Under the pieces are notes generated by a model. That model was not told the origin of the DNA. It saw only the letters and a list, made by a program, of their open reading frames with translations, and did not search any database. The position numbers and the translations under genes are program-made. Below are positions 1-9,611 of a DNA stretch of 64,000 bases, piece after piece. Position 1 is the first letter of the stretch, and each line of letters begins with the position of its first letter. The stretch comes from Sphingobacterium hotanense (GTDB taxonomy: Bacteria > Bacteroidota > Bacteroidia > Sphingobacteriales > Sphingobacteriaceae): positions 2,852,001 to 2,916,000 of the forward strand of contig NZ_CP030848.1 of the NCBI RefSeq assembly GCF_008274825.1, read 5' to 3'.

Positions 1-1
1 G

Positions 2-586
2 TTGGATGTAGCGATGAATCGAGTTATTGGTTTAGCACCGGAAAACATGATCCATAATCGTAATCTTCCCGAAACCAACTTAAGTAATTTCTTTATCGAT
101 GCGTTATTAGCGATAGGCAAGAAAATAGATCCGGAAGTGTCATTCTCCTTAGCCACTAAAGACGGGATTCGTTCAAGCATTAAAGAAGGCGATGTGACGG
201 TCAGAACGATCTTTGAGTTAATGCCTTTTGAAAATTACGTCACCATACTAGAATTAAAAGGCTCCGATGTGATGACATTGGCTAATTTTATCGCCAAGAG
301 CAATGGCCAACCTGTAGGGAATGTTAAAATAAAGATTAAGGACAAACAATTGGTCGACTTTAGAATTAATGATCAGCCAATCGACCCGAACAAAACGTAT
401 AAATTGGTTACTTATGATTTCGTGGCGAATGGCGGGGATCACGTTGAGGGCTTGAGCAACCCTATTCAGTTGCACACCTCGACCGAGCGTGTTCGGGAGG
501 CTTTAATCAGTCACATTGAAGAGTTAACAAAATCGGGTAAAAAAGTAGAAGCGAAATTAGATGGAAGAGTTGAAATCATTAAATAG
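2..586 (+). CDS. 5'-nucleotidase C-terminal domain protein (5' end outside window)
   Basis: The 194 visible codons match the C-terminal, substrate-binding domain of UshA-type 5'-nucleotidases: an early G-DG-R-like element (residues 53-57, DGIRS), then PFEN near residue 75, and YDFVANGGDH near residue 140, which in the family contributes the aromatic nucleoside-binding loop. No metallophosphatase domain is present; that is encoded by the next gene, which overlaps this one by 26 bp. The reading frame is open at the left edge, so the signal sequence and true start are probably upstream; the TTG at base 2 is unlikely to be the real start. Inferred role: periplasmic hydrolysis of nucleotides together with the downstream gene product. 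Confidence 0.85.
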   Translation: MDVAMNRVIGLAPENMIHNRNLPETNLSNFFIDALLAIGKKIDPEVSFSLATKDGIRSSIKEGDVTVRTIFELMPFENYVTILELKGSDVMTLANFIAKSNGQPVGNVKIKIKDKQLVDFRINDQPIDPNKTYKLVTYDFVANGGDHVEGLSNPIQLHTSTERVREALISHIEELTKSGKKVEAKLDGRVEIIK

Positions 587-1520
587 ACGAGCATTTTTAA
601 AAAGCTTGGCCGCACTAGGTGCAACAGCGAGCTTAGGAAGTCTTCCATTGGAAAGCTTTGCGAAAGCAAAGGATATTAAATTGACTATTCTACACACCAA
701 TGATGTACACAGTCGTGTCGAACCATTTCCTATGGACGGGTCGAGATTTCAAGGTTTAGGAGGCGTTGCACGCCGTAGCACCCTCATCAAAGAAATTCGC
801 GCCGCAGAAGATAACGTATTACTATTTGACGCAGGCGATATATTCCAGGGAACCCCCTATTTCAATGTATTCGATGGACAGGTGGAATTGGAATTGATGT
901 CGAAACTTGGTTATGATGCTGGAACCTTCGGTAACCACGAATTTGACAATGGCCTCAATGGTCTGTTGAAGCATTTTGATAAAGCTAATTTCCCTTTTGT
1001 GTCTTCAAACTATGATTTCACCGGGACGGTTATGGAAGGAAAAACAAAAGATCACCTAATTTTTGAAAAACAAGGAGTTAGGATTGGTGTTTTCGCTGTA
1101 GGCGTGAATTTGGAAGGACTGGTAGATCCGAACAGCTATAAGGGCATGAAGATTTTGGACCCCATCGAGGTGGCAAACAAAATGACGCCTTTCCTGAAAA
1201 AAGAAAAGAAATGTGATTTAGTGATCTGTCTATCCCATATTGGTTATAGTTATGATACCGATCAGGTATCAGATTTAGTGTTAGCAAAGAACAGCCGCTA
1301 CATCGATTTGATTATTGGCGGTCATACGCATACTTTTCTAGATAAACCAACCGAGGTTAAGAACCTAGACAACGAAGTCACGCTAGTTAACCAGACTGGT
1401 CGTTCCGGGGTAAACCTTGGTCGCGTTGATTTTATTTTGAACAAGCAAAAAGGTACTAAAAAGGCCGTTGCACACAATTACATCATCGACGCAAGTTTGG
1501 ATAAAAAATCATTTGCCTAA
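561..1520 (+). CDS. Tat-exported metallophosphatase (5'-nucleotidase N-terminal domain)
   Basis: 319 aa. The N-terminus has a twin-arginine signal (NRRAFLKSLA, residues 8-17) followed by a hydrophobic stretch ending at SFAKA. The calcineurin-like metal-binding motifs are all visible: HTNDVHS (about 44-50), GDIFQG, GNHEFDNG and GGHTHT. The protein ends after the phosphoesterase domain, so the C-terminal nucleotidase domain is supplied by the overlapping upstream gene. The pair therefore looks like a UshA/CpdB-type enzyme divided into two coupled polypeptides. The start was chosen because it gives the intact Tat motif; its 26-bp overlap with the upstream gene suggests translational coupling. 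Confidence 0.88.
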   Translation: MEELKSLNRRAFLKSLAALGATASLGSLPLESFAKAKDIKLTILHTNDVHSRVEPFPMDGSRFQGLGGVARRSTLIKEIRAAEDNVLLFDAGDIFQGTPYFNVFDGQVELELMSKLGYDAGTFGNHEFDNGLNGLLKHFDKANFPFVSSNYDFTGTVMEGKTKDHLIFEKQGVRIGVFAVGVNLEGLVDPNSYKGMKILDPIEVANKMTPFLKKEKKCDLVICLSHIGYSYDTDQVSDLVLAKNSRYIDLIIGGHTHTFLDKPTEVKNLDNEVTLVNQTGRSGVNLGRVDFILNKQKGTKKAVAHNYIIDASLDKKSFA

Positions 1521-1550
1521 TATTATTACTTCTTAAAATAGCGTAACGTA

Positions 1551-2768
1551 TTGAAATCACTTCTTAGACTCTATATAAATTCCTATAAGGGCTTATCTCC
1601 TGCAGCTTGGTTATTGGCATTGGTCATGTTGATCAATCGTACCGGTTCTATGGTAATTCCTTTTTTGGGGATCTATATGTCTGAGGAATTGCATTTCAGC
1701 AAACCTCAAATCGGTATTGTGCTAGGCTGTTTTGGGTTGGGTTCTGTATGTGGATCTTGGCTTGGTGGATGGTTAACAGATAGACTGGGAAGCTATAAAG
1801 TTCAGATTTGGAGCTTAATAGGTGTAATTCCCTTATTTCTTATCCTCCCTAACTTCCGAACGTTTGAAGGTTTAGCATTCATGATCTTCAGTCTTTCTTT
1901 GGTTGCCGATGTGTTTCGTCCGGCAAACTCGGTTTCTGTAGCTCGATATGCCAAACCCGAGAATATTACGCGAGCTTATTCCCTAAACCGCATGGCGGTC
2001 AACTTAGGTTTCTCCATCGGCCCTGCTTTAGGTGGATTCCTAGCTGGTTTTTCTTACGATTGGATCTTTTATGGTAATGCAATCGGCGCTGCTGTTGCTG
2101 CTGTTGTTTTTGTGTATTTCTTCCGTAATCGTGCTCCCAAGTCGAACCTACAGGATGTACATAAGAAAAGCCTTGACAAAGATGAGGCGCCTGAGCGGAG
2201 CGCCTATAGAGACGGCTTATTCATCATCTTCAGCGTTTTCTGCTGTTTTTTCTCCATGGCGTTCTTTCAACTATTAGGAACCTTATCGCTATTCTATAAA
2301 GAAATCCACATGTTGAATACCGGACAGATAGGCTTGTTGTTAGGATTTAGTGGATTCGTGATTGTGCTTTTTGAAATGGTTTTGGTGCATTTGGTAGAGC
2401 ATCGATTCAGTGTTCGTCAAATTATGTTATGGGGCACAGCAATTGCCGGGGTGTCTTATCTGATGCTGAATATTGATTTCGGAATTGCATGGCTATTCTT
2501 TGCTATGTTCTTATTGTCAACCGGAGAGATGCTGACCCTACCTTTTACCGCAACTGTGGCGATTCAGCGAGCGGGAAAAAGAAATCAAGGCGCGTATATG
2601 GGGCTAAACTCACTGTCCTTTGCAACCGCAAATATCTTTGCGGCTTATCTTGGAACTTATTTGGCTGAACACTATGGCTACTCCACACTGTGGTTAGTGA
2701 CCGGATCGACTTTGATCATATGTGGATTTGGCTTCTATTGGATTATTGGGAAGATGAAAACGGTTTAA
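1551..2768 (+). CDS. MFS transporter
   Basis: 405 aa, almost wholly hydrophobic, with a pattern consistent with 12 membrane helices and a charged central loop around residues 195-220. The loop after the second helix carries the MFS signature ([12 protein letters not shown], about 64-75). It starts with TTG 30 bp after the metallophosphatase stop; the first in-frame ATG would remove half of helix 1. Substrate unknown; MdtH/YceL-like drug or metabolite exporters are the nearest general type. Its last 4 bases overlap convergent recR. Confidence 0.85.
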   Translation: MKSLLRLYINSYKGLSPAAWLLALVMLINRTGSMVIPFLGIYMSEELHFSKPQIGIVLGCFGLGSVCGSWLGGWLTDRLGSYKVQIWSLIGVIPLFLILPNFRTFEGLAFMIFSLSLVADVFRPANSVSVARYAKPENITRAYSLNRMAVNLGFSIGPALGGFLAGFSYDWIFYGNAIGAAVAAVVFVYFFRNRAPKSNLQDVHKKSLDKDEAPERSAYRDGLFIIFSVFCCFFSMAFFQLLGTLSLFYKEIHMLNTGQIGLLLGFSGFVIVLFEMVLVHLVEHRFSVRQIMLWGTAIAGVSYLMLNIDFGIAWLFFAMFLLSTGEMLTLPFTATVAIQRAGKRNQGAYMGLNSLSFATANIFAAYLGTYLAEHYGYSTLWLVTGSTLIICGFGFYWIIGKMKTV

Positions 2769-3379
2769 CCTACGTTGCGCTCATAGGGCACCCGTGTCGC
2801 AATAGAGCGACCTAAGGTAATTTCATCCACATATTCCAATTCACCTCCGAACGAAATTCCGCGTGCAATGGTGCTAATTTGAATTTGAAACTCACGAAGC
2901 TTACGGTATAAATAGAATATGGTGGTATCCCCTTCCATGGTTGCACTTAGGGCTAAGATTACTTCCTGAATTTCCCCCTTACGAACGCGCTCAACAAGAC
3001 CTTCTATTTTCAAATCTGCAGGTCCAACGCCTTCCATCGGTGAAATCAATCCGCCCAACACGTGATAAACACCATTAAATTGATTGGTATTCTCAATTGC
3101 CATCACATCCCTCGTATCCTCTACTACGCAAACTAAACTATGGTCGCGCTTTGGAGAGCTACATATTTCACAAACATCGTGATCAGAAATATTAAAACAT
3201 GTCTTGCAGTACTTAATATCGCTTTTCAAGCGATCTAAAGAATCTGTAAAACGCGAAACATCCGCATCGGATTGCTTTAGTAGATGCAAAACTAACCGTA
3301 ACGCAGTCTTCTTCCCTACCCCCGGCAACTTCCCAAACTCCTCTACGGCTTGTTCTAATAGTTTAGATGAAAAATTCAT
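2765..3379 (-). CDS. recR: Recombination protein RecR
   Basis: 204 aa, the usual RecR length. It shows the N-terminal helix-hairpin-helix ([15 protein letters not shown], about 15-29), a four-cysteine zinc finger (CKTC...CEIC, about 58-72), a Toprim segment ([15 protein letters not shown]) and the C-terminal [20 protein letters not shown] region. RecR works with RecO to load RecA on SSB-coated single-stranded DNA. It is convergent with the MFS gene (4-bp overlap). A TAATTTTG box ends 4 nt before the ATG, so the mRNA may be leaderless. Confidence 0.97.
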   Translation of the reverse strand: MNFSSKLLEQAVEEFGKLPGVGKKTALRLVLHLLKQSDADVSRFTDSLDRLKSDIKYCKTCFNISDHDVCEICSSPKRDHSLVCVVEDTRDVMAIENTNQFNGVYHVLGGLISPMEGVGPADLKIEGLVERVRKGEIQEVILALSATMEGDTTIFYLYRKLREFQIQISTIARGISFGGELEYVDEITLGRSIATRVPYERNVG

Positions 3380-3383
3380 TCTT

Positions 3384-3391
3384 CAAAATTA
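3384..3391 (-). promoter_or_regulatory. -7 box (TAATTTTG) of recR
   Basis: Exact match on the minus strand to the Bacteroidota -7 consensus TAnnTTTG, 4 nt upstream of the recR ATG. With the usual spacing, transcription would start at or one base before the start codon. No convincing -33 element was identified. Confidence 0.6.
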
Positions 3392-3403
3392 CGAAATAAT
3401 AGC

Positions 3404-3443
3404 AAAAAAATGTGGTTGTATCATTAACGATATCAACCACATT
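3404..3443 (-). terminator. Intrinsic terminator after the Gfo/Idh/MocA gene
   Basis: On the minus strand AATGTGGTTG pairs with CAACCACATT around a loop of about 14 nt and is followed by a run of T. It lies 30 bp beyond the stop of the 3474-4751 gene and separates it from recR. Confidence 0.75.
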
Positions 3444-3473
3444 CTATTATTCGAACATGATTCTTTGAAAACC

Positions 3474-4751
3474 TTAGAAGTCTCTATAATCCCATGTTCC
3501 TCGGTATGGTCTAGTTTTTAGATTATTGGCATACGCATTATCAAACTCTTCTTTTCTAGGATCCCATTTCAATGGTTTTTGAAGCTGATAAGCAATGTTT
3601 ATTGCATTACATACCGTAGCAGTGCGATGACCAATTTCAACGTCGCATATTGGTTTAGAACGCTTTTTAATCGCATCTACAAAATCCTTATAATGGTTTT
3701 CCGAATAATAGACTTTTCTGTCCTTTTCAGGGATTACGAGCTTTGGTAAATTCTCCTTGTCAGATGTTAAAAACTCCCGCGATACCTCAATCTTACCTTC
3801 AGTTCCTAAGAATTGTATGGCATTAAATTTTCCCCAAGACTTATGGTGCACTTTAATTCCATTCTTATAGGTATAATACAAACCCTCTTTTGCGTTCGCT
3901 TGATCTGGCGGAGTAAATGACACTGGCCCTGAGTGATCCATATCGAGTGCCCACTGTACAATATCAAACATGTGTGCTCCCCAGTCTGTGATGTATCCAC
4001 CGCCGAAGCCGTGATACAGACGCCACATAGCCCACTCCTTAGCATCCAGCAACGGACTCAAAACCGGATGATATCCCCGATAGAGAGACGGTCCAACCCA
4101 CATATCCCAATCTAAATGCGCTGGCGCCTCTAACCATGGCAAATCACATTCTTTTACTGGTTCGCCAACCGAGACATTCACCTCTTTAATATCACCAATG
4201 TAGCCGTTTCTGATTAAATCAGCAGCTTGACGGAAGTTGTAATACGAGCGTTGCATACTACCTGTTTGCAATACTCGCTTGTATTTTCGAACCGCATCGA
4301 CCATCGCTCTTCCCTCATCAATACTAAGGGCAAGCGGTTTCTCGCAGTAGATGTCCTTCCCTGCTTTTGCAGCATGAACTACATGAAGGGCATGCCAATG
4401 ATCCGGCGAAGCGATAATGACAGCATCAACATCTTTACGCCTTAACAACTCACGATAATCCTTATAGCCTTGCACCTGATGTCCTGATTTTTCAGCATTG
4501 GCCTTATTCGCGTTTTCTAGGAAGCGATTGAGTTTGCTGCTGTCGACATCAGCGGCAGCCACGATCATCGTCTCTGGCAGGGCCATATGCCCTCTGAGAA
4601 GCGTCCCGACTTGCTTCCCAACACCAATATATCCCAAATTGATTCGATCACTCGGGGCTATAAAACCATTTCCCCCTAGCACGTGCCTTGGAAGTATAGT
4701 AAAGGCTGCTGCACCAAGTACAGTAGAGCTAATAAATTTACGTCTGTTCAT
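3474..4751 (-). CDS. Tat-exported Gfo/Idh/MocA-family oxidoreductase
   Basis: 425 aa. Twin-arginine signal MNRRKFISSTVLG with a hydrophobic core to about residue 26. The NAD-binding Rossmann fold follows (NLGYIGVGKQVGTLLRG), with the family motif EKPLAL near residue 137 and a C-terminal substrate domain containing WGAHMFDIVQWALDMD. This subgroup (exported, often annotated as NAD(P)-dependent sugar or inositol dehydrogenase) is common in Bacteroidota and typically acts on carbohydrates in the periplasm. It is transcribed alone, so the substrate cannot be inferred from neighbours. Confidence 0.9.
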   Translation of the reverse strand: MNRRKFISSTVLGAAAFTILPRHVLGGNGFIAPSDRINLGYIGVGKQVGTLLRGHMALPETMIVAAADVDSSKLNRFLENANKANAEKSGHQVQGYKDYRELLRRKDVDAVIIASPDHWHALHVVHAAKAGKDIYCEKPLALSIDEGRAMVDAVRKYKRVLQTGSMQRSYYNFRQAADLIRNGYIGDIKEVNVSVGEPVKECDLPWLEAPAHLDWDMWVGPSLYRGYHPVLSPLLDAKEWAMWRLYHGFGGGYITDWGAHMFDIVQWALDMDHSGPVSFTPPDQANAKEGLYYTYKNGIKVHHKSWGKFNAIQFLGTEGKIEVSREFLTSDKENLPKLVIPEKDRKVYYSENHYKDFVDAIKKRSKPICDVEIGHRTATVCNAINIAYQLQKPLKWDPRKEEFDNAYANNLKTRPYRGTWDYRDF

Positions 4752-4953
4752 TGTTAGGTTTAGTTGTTGTCTTTAATAGGTTTATTTTCCTAAAACTAAT
4801 TAAAGGCTGACAATTTTCAAAATTGGGCATATCATTTGACTAAATTTTCTGGATAAAAACAACTGTTTAACGTTCGGAAATCATTAGGAAAACGTTATAT
4901 TACATCGAAGCTCCCGTATGGTAAAGGGAGGCTGAAAGGAATAAATTATTAGT

Positions 4954-5658
4954 ATGATAAAAGACGATAAAATTAGAAACTCCTTTGCCAATAAAAATTG
5001 GCAGGAAATAAAAGTAAAAGACTCTTGGCAAATCTTTAAAATCATGTCGGAGTTTGTTGATGGATTTGAAAAATTAGCGAAGATTGGTCCCTGTGTTTCC
5101 ATATTTGGATCGGCCAGAACGCCCGATGAGCATAAATATTATCAGATGACGGTAGAGATTGCACGACTATTAGCAGAGCGTGGTTATGGTGTTATTTCGG
5201 GCGGTGGACCTGGTATTATGGAGGCTGCGAATAAAGGAGCCTACAACGCTGGCGGAAAGTCGGTGGGTTTAAATATTGAGCTTCCACACGAGCAATTCCA
5301 TAACCGTTATATCGATCGCGATAAACTCCTTGAGTTTAATTATTTCTTCGTCCGCAAGGTGATGTTCATGAAGTACTCACAGGGATACATTGTTCTTCCT
5401 GGAGGCTTTGGTACCATGGATGAGTTGTTTGAGGCAATTACGTTGATACAAACCGGCAAGATTGCCCGCTTCCCGATTGTATTGGTCGGATCAGAATATT
5501 GGAGCGGTTTATTCGATTGGATTACCAATACGATGCTAACCAACAAATACATCTCAGAAGAAGACCTGATGCTATATCGTCTGGTAGACACAGCGGAGGA
5601 AGCGACCGAACATATCTTCCGATTCTACGATAAGTATTTATTGAAACCAAACTTCTAA
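4954..5658 (+). CDS. LOG-family protein (TIGR00730-type, putative nucleotide 5'-monophosphate phosphoribohydrolase)
   Basis: 234 aa with the two diagnostic motifs: GGGPGIMEAANKG (83-95) and PGGFGTMDE (149-157), which in LOG/YgdH proteins form the nucleotide-binding and catalytic pocket. The family was once called 'lysine decarboxylase' in error; characterised members cleave nucleotide monophosphates to base plus ribose phosphate. The stop is 15 bp before the next gene. The 202-bp gap to the divergent oxidoreductase gene should hold its promoter, although no perfect TAnnTTTG was seen. Confidence 0.88.
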   Translation: MIKDDKIRNSFANKNWQEIKVKDSWQIFKIMSEFVDGFEKLAKIGPCVSIFGSARTPDEHKYYQMTVEIARLLAERGYGVISGGGPGIMEAANKGAYNAGGKSVGLNIELPHEQFHNRYIDRDKLLEFNYFFVRKVMFMKYSQGYIVLPGGFGTMDELFEAITLIQTGKIARFPIVLVGSEYWSGLFDWITNTMLTNKYISEEDLMLYRLVDTAEEATEHIFRFYDKYLLKPNF

Positions 5659-5673
5659 TCGAAAAACGAAGAA

Positions 5674-6066
5674 ATGTCACATACAGATTTAAAGAGCTAT
5701 TTGCTGGGTAAATGGAACCTTAGTTTTCGAGGCTCTCAAATTGCCGGTAATATCGAAGCTGATTTCCATGCAGAATGCGAAGGTAAGACGTATTATCAGT
5801 TTAACGAGGATCAGACAGGTTCGGACAAGTTTTACATCTATTCCGATGGTTCCTGCGAGGAGCAGCCTAGCAGCGATTTCTCCTGGGACCTGAGAGATAA
5901 TATCCTTGTCCGCAATGAAAGTATTTCTGATGAGGATTTTGTTGCAGTCGCTGAATATGAAGTGTATCCCATTGATGAAAATGAGATGGAATGGCGAATT
6001 CAGATTCTTTCAGATGATGAGGAAGAAGAACAGGTGTTTATGATGAAATGGCGAAGGGTGGAATAG
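5674..6066 (+). CDS. Small acidic lipocalin-like protein of unknown function
   Basis: 130 aa, strongly acidic, no signal peptide. GKWNL near residue 12 resembles the GxW entry strand of lipocalin-like barrels, and alternating beta-type strands run to MMKWRRVE at the end, which fits the lipocalin-like domains common in Bacteroidota. It starts 15 bp after the LOG-family gene and is probably co-transcribed with it. Its downstream hairpin is interrupted by the IS-A insertion. Confidence 0.7.
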   Translation: MSHTDLKSYLLGKWNLSFRGSQIAGNIEADFHAECEGKTYYQFNEDQTGSDKFYIYSDGSCEEQPSSDFSWDLRDNILVRNESISDEDFVAVAEYEVYPIDENEMEWRIQILSDDEEEEQVFMMKWRRVE

Positions 6067-6141
6067 AATAACGACTCCCTCAAAAAAAAGAAGGTGTCTA
6101 AAAAGGAGGGCACTGAAAAAGTCCCCTTAGAAAAAAAGGTT

Positions 6142-6182
6142 AAAAAAGGGAGTCGAAAACTACAGTTTTCTGCTCCCTTTTT
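6142..6182 (+). terminator. Inward terminator at the left end of IS-A copy 1
   Basis: AAAAAAGGGAG pairs with CTCCCTTTTT, with a second pairing GAAAACT/AGTTTTC inside. The A-run/T-run symmetry suggests it works in both directions. It lies between the terminal repeat and the transposase start, where it would block read-through into the transposase gene. Confidence 0.75.
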
Positions 6183-6203
6183 CGTATTTTAAGGTAGGCT
6201 TTA

Positions 6204-7664
6204 ATGGACATTAGGATGCTCTCTACCCAACAAAAAATACAGTTCAGTTCCTATTCAGGATTGTACGATATTATCGTACCAAAAGATAATCTACTTCGAA
6301 AAATCAACGATCTTATCGATTTCAGTTTTATCTATGACGAGCTTTTGGCTAAGTATTGCCAGACGAATGGCCGTACAGCGGAGAGCCCTATCAAGATGTT
6401 CAAATACCTTCTGTTAAAAACGATCTACACCGTTTCGGATGTAGATGTCGTTGAACGTTCCAGATATGATATGTCCTTCAAATATTTTCTTGAAATGGCA
6501 CCAGAGGAGGATGTGATCAATTCAAGTTCGCTTACCAAATTCCGCAAACTACGATTAAAAGATATGGATCTGTTGAACCTGTTGATCAATAGGACCGTAA
6601 CGATTGCTCTTGAAAAAGGCATTATAAAATCAAAGTCTATTATCGTAGACGCGACCCATACCGTTTCCAGATCGAATCCGCACACAGCATTGGCAGTACT
6701 CAGGGAACGCTCCAAACTATTAAGAAAAGCGATATATCAGATTGATGGGGAATACAAGAGGAATCTACCACAAAAGAATGAATCCAACGACCTGGATCAA
6801 GAGCTTGCTTATTGCAGGGAATTACAGAGGGTCCTTGATGAAGATCAATCTATCAGTGAAATACCGGCTGTGAAAGAAAAGCTGAATCTGTTGAAGGAAA
6901 CCATTGAAGACACAAAAGAATACTATCTGCTCTCTAAGGATGATGAGGCCAGACTTGGACACAAGTCAGTGGACAGCAGTTTCTTTGGCTATAAAACACA
7001 TCTGGCGATGACTGAGGAACGCATCATTACAGCAGCGGTCGTTACTACAGGCGAAAAAGGTGATGGCCCTGAACTACCTAGGTTATTAGAGATCAGCCAG
7101 CAGAATGGAATGCAAGTGGATACAATAATAGGTGATGCCGCGTATTCGGGAAAAGAAAATCTTCAGGTGGCAAAAGAACAAAACATTGATATCATCGCTA
7201 AATTAAATCCATCCATTACCCAAGGCTTTAGGAAAGATAAAGACAAGTTTGACTATAATAAAGATGCGGATATGTTTGTTTGTCCCGCAGGACATTTGGC
7301 CATCCGCAAGGCGCGTCAGGGAAAGAAGGAACAAGGTACAAATCAAACGGAGACCTATTACTTTGATGTGGAGAAATGTAAGGTCTGTCCTCTTAGGGAA
7401 GGATGTTACAAGCAAGGGGCCAGAACCAAATCCTATTCAGTCTCCATAAAATCCGAACTCCATAGGGAGCAGATGGCTTTCCAGCAAACCGATTATTATC
7501 GAAGCAAGTCTAAGCAAAGGTATAAGATCGAGGCCAAGAACAGTGAGCTCAAGAATGTCCATGGCTATGGCAGAGCTGATGCTTATGGAATCCATAATAT
7601 GGAAATGCAGGGCGCAATGGCCATCTTCACCGTAAACCTGAAAAGAATCCTGAAATTGATATAA
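6204..7664 (+). CDS. IS1182-family transposase (IS-A copy 1)
   Basis: 486 aa DDE transposase: N-terminal DUF772-like region, then IIVDATHTVSRS (first Asp), IIGDAAYSGKEN (second Asp), a cysteine cluster (CPAG...CKVCPLREGC), and RYKIEAKNSELKN with the catalytic Glu. It appears intact. Copy 2 has ACG in place of the first ATG, so translation may really begin at the second ATG (6216, MLSTQQ), shared by all three copies. Compared with copy 3 it differs at only a few residues (V for L in LQVAKE, Y for N in KSYSVS), which indicates recent movement. Confidence 0.95.
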   Translation: MDIRMLSTQQKIQFSSYSGLYDIIVPKDNLLRKINDLIDFSFIYDELLAKYCQTNGRTAESPIKMFKYLLLKTIYTVSDVDVVERSRYDMSFKYFLEMAPEEDVINSSSLTKFRKLRLKDMDLLNLLINRTVTIALEKGIIKSKSIIVDATHTVSRSNPHTALAVLRERSKLLRKAIYQIDGEYKRNLPQKNESNDLDQELAYCRELQRVLDEDQSISEIPAVKEKLNLLKETIEDTKEYYLLSKDDEARLGHKSVDSSFFGYKTHLAMTEERIITAAVVTTGEKGDGPELPRLLEISQQNGMQVDTIIGDAAYSGKENLQVAKEQNIDIIAKLNPSITQGFRKDKDKFDYNKDADMFVCPAGHLAIRKARQGKKEQGTNQTETYYFDVEKCKVCPLREGCYKQGARTKSYSVSIKSELHREQMAFQQTDYYRSKSKQRYKIEAKNSELKNVHGYGRADAYGIHNMEMQGAMAIFTVNLKRILKLI

Positions 7665-7931
7665 AAAGGTGAGATATTGCCTCAAAAAAGCCTAGATGGG
7701 ATGCTAAAAACTCAAATAGCAAGTCCTAGTCGCTTACACCTTCAATAAGCTCATAAAAAACAAACTTCCAGAAACCCTTTGAACAAAAATGACCGAGTAG
7801 GGGAAAACCTATACTCAGTCATTTCTTTAAGTCTCATTAGAAAGTTGAGGCTTTTTCAGTGCCCTCCTAAAAAGGCACCTTCTTCTGTTTTATAGCTTTT
7901 GCGATTTCATTACTGTTTTCATTTTTGAGTT

Positions 7932-9560
7932 TTAAGCAGTAAGTCGATATTTTATGGTTTTAACGCTCCTGACTCCAATTTTTATGGTATATAGTGTTTT
8001 ATCGCTATAACCATTCCCAAAGAAGACATCGTTTGCCCACTTTTTCGCCCATTTTCTGAGGTTATGGGCAATGGCCATCAATCCGAACTCCACAGCGACT
8101 TTCTCCAGTCCTTTCATTGTGAACCGGGTAAACCTGTTGTTGCTTTTCATCTGACCGAAAACGGATTCCACTTCTATGGGTCGCTTGCTTTGATGGTACA
8201 TTCCCTCTTCCGATACCAGCCTTTCCCGGGCTTTATCCTTGAGCTGATTGAGTCTATGGTTCACTTCAATGAGCCAATCGCCTTTAGCTTTATGACACCC
8301 ACTGCGCATCGGGCAGCCTTCGCATCGCTGAGCCTGATAACAGCTGACCTGGGCTGTGTATCCGTTGGCACTAACTCTGGTTGCATGACCGATAAAGCTG
8401 AGCTTCTGTCCTGCGGGACATACATAATAGTCATCTTGCTGGTTGTAATACAGATTCTGTACCGAGAAAGGATCCTGTTTATGCTTGCGCTTCTGTTCCA
8501 CATGAAAGTAATTGTACTTGACAAAGGCAGTTATGCCCTGTTTTTCCATCAATTCATAGTTCTGCTCGCTACCATAACCGGCGTCTGCTACAAGCTGTTC
8601 GCTTTGTTTTCCGTAATGGCACTCAAAGCCTTCCAAATGTTCCGGCAGGGTTGTGGTGTCGGCAGTTGTTTGATGGATGCTGTAATGGGTGATGAACTGA
8701 TCTTCGGTGATGATTTGGGTATTATAGGCTGGCTTAAGCTGGCCATTCTTCATGTGGTCCTCTTTCATCCGCATAAACACAGCATCGGTATCGGTCTTGC
8801 TATAACTATTGCGATCTCCCAGTACTTCCAGTTGCTCTTCATATTTCTCTAGTCGAGGCAAATAGTCCTCTTCAAGTTTCTTAAGTTGCTTATCAGTAGA
8901 TTTATTGGCTCCTTTGAACTTGGCATTGATCGCTTCGATCTTTTCCTTCAACTGACTGCTATCGATGGCCTTGCTAACTTCTTGATTACCTAATGAAGAT
9001 TGGTCTTGGGCGATCTGAGCCTCGATTTCCGAAAGAACCGAAGCAATGTTTGCTTCTAACTTTACCTTATTCTTCTCGACCGATTTCTTCCAAACGAACG
9101 TATAACGACCAGCGACAGACTCGATCTTGGTACCATCTACATATTGAACTTTCAAGCTAACATACTCCATATCATGTAGCATACGAACGATACTGGCAAA
9201 CAGCTCTTGTATCTGTCCTTTAAGACGCTTTCCTCTGAAATAATTGATCGTACGATAATCAGGTGTACTGTTCCCTGAAAGCCACATGAAATGGATGTTC
9301 TCGTGAAGGGCCTGCTCGATTTTTCGGCAAGAATAGATATTGCTTAAATAGGCGTAGAACAGCACCTTAATGAGCATTCTAGGGTGAAAACTAGTGGTGC
9401 CTCCGCCTTTATACTGACGGATAATAGGTTCAAGATCCAACTGATCAACAACCTGACTCACCAAACGAACCGGATGATTCATTGGAATACGATCTAAAAT
9501 ATTCTCAGGAAATAGACTCGGACTATTGGATGGAAGCGCTTTGAATTGTATGTTTGCCAT
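7932..9560 (-). CDS. IS1182-family transposase (IS-B)
   Basis: 542 aa from MANIQFKALP at 9560. An upstream in-frame start at 9605 adds 15 residues that do not look conserved. DDE motifs: VQYVDGTKIES, LVADAGYGSEQN and EVESVFGQMKSN. An acidic, helical insert and a cysteine-rich segment (CYQAQRCEGCPMRSGC) precede the last motif. It is only distantly related to the IS-A transposase. The gene appears intact, although IS-A disrupts the left end of the element, which may have immobilised it. Confidence 0.93.
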   Translation of the reverse strand: MANIQFKALPSNSPSLFPENILDRIPMNHPVRLVSQVVDQLDLEPIIRQYKGGGTTSFHPRMLIKVLFYAYLSNIYSCRKIEQALHENIHFMWLSGNSTPDYRTINYFRGKRLKGQIQELFASIVRMLHDMEYVSLKVQYVDGTKIESVAGRYTFVWKKSVEKNKVKLEANIASVLSEIEAQIAQDQSSLGNQEVSKAIDSSQLKEKIEAINAKFKGANKSTDKQLKKLEEDYLPRLEKYEEQLEVLGDRNSYSKTDTDAVFMRMKEDHMKNGQLKPAYNTQIITEDQFITHYSIHQTTADTTTLPEHLEGFECHYGKQSEQLVADAGYGSEQNYELMEKQGITAFVKYNYFHVEQKRKHKQDPFSVQNLYYNQQDDYYVCPAGQKLSFIGHATRVSANGYTAQVSCYQAQRCEGCPMRSGCHKAKGDWLIEVNHRLNQLKDKARERLVSEEGMYHQSKRPIEVESVFGQMKSNNRFTRFTMKGLEKVAVEFGLMAIAHNLRKWAKKWANDVFFGNGYSDKTLYTIKIGVRSVKTIKYRLTA

Positions 9561-9611
9561 ATTGTTTTTTTGGGTGCACCTTAAGATACAAAATCTTAAG
9601 GACAAAAAAAC

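Larger units (their letters stand above)
6106..7866 (+). mobile_element. IS-A copy 1 (IS1182-like, 1761 bp)
   Basis: Perfect 16-bp terminal inverted repeats (GAGGGCACTGAAAAAG) and an 8-bp target duplication CTAAAAAG (6098-6105 and 7867-7874). One transposase gene. Strong hairpins lie inside both ends (6142-6182 and about 7786-7834), so transcription from outside should stop within the element. Near-identical copies are at 40573-42335 and 51190-52950. The duplication is centred on the loop of a terminator-like hairpin, as in the other two copies. Confidence 0.93.
6082..7890. terminator. Hairpin with A/T tracts, split by IS-A copy 1
   Basis: Joining the bases left of IS-A (6082-6105) to those right of it (7875-7890), with one target copy, restores AAGAAGGTGTC, loop TAAAAA, GGCACCTTCTT, with an A-run before and a T-rich tract after. 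It could be the terminator of the 5674-6066 gene, part of the left end of IS-B, or both, since TGTCTAAAAAGG recurs inverted at the right end of IS-B. Confidence 0.6.

Noticed and set aside
561..1520. Frameshifted single 5'-nucleotidase gene
   Set aside because: The second gene has a complete Tat signal and start, and the domains are in reversed order, so the split is real.
3204..3521. 105-codon plus-strand ORF across recR and the following gap
   Set aside because: Antisense to recR and running over the terminator; not a plausible gene.
8064..8852. 262-codon plus-strand ORF opposite the IS-B transposase
   Set aside because: Antisense to a clear transposase with intact DDE motifs; no domain or signal of its own.
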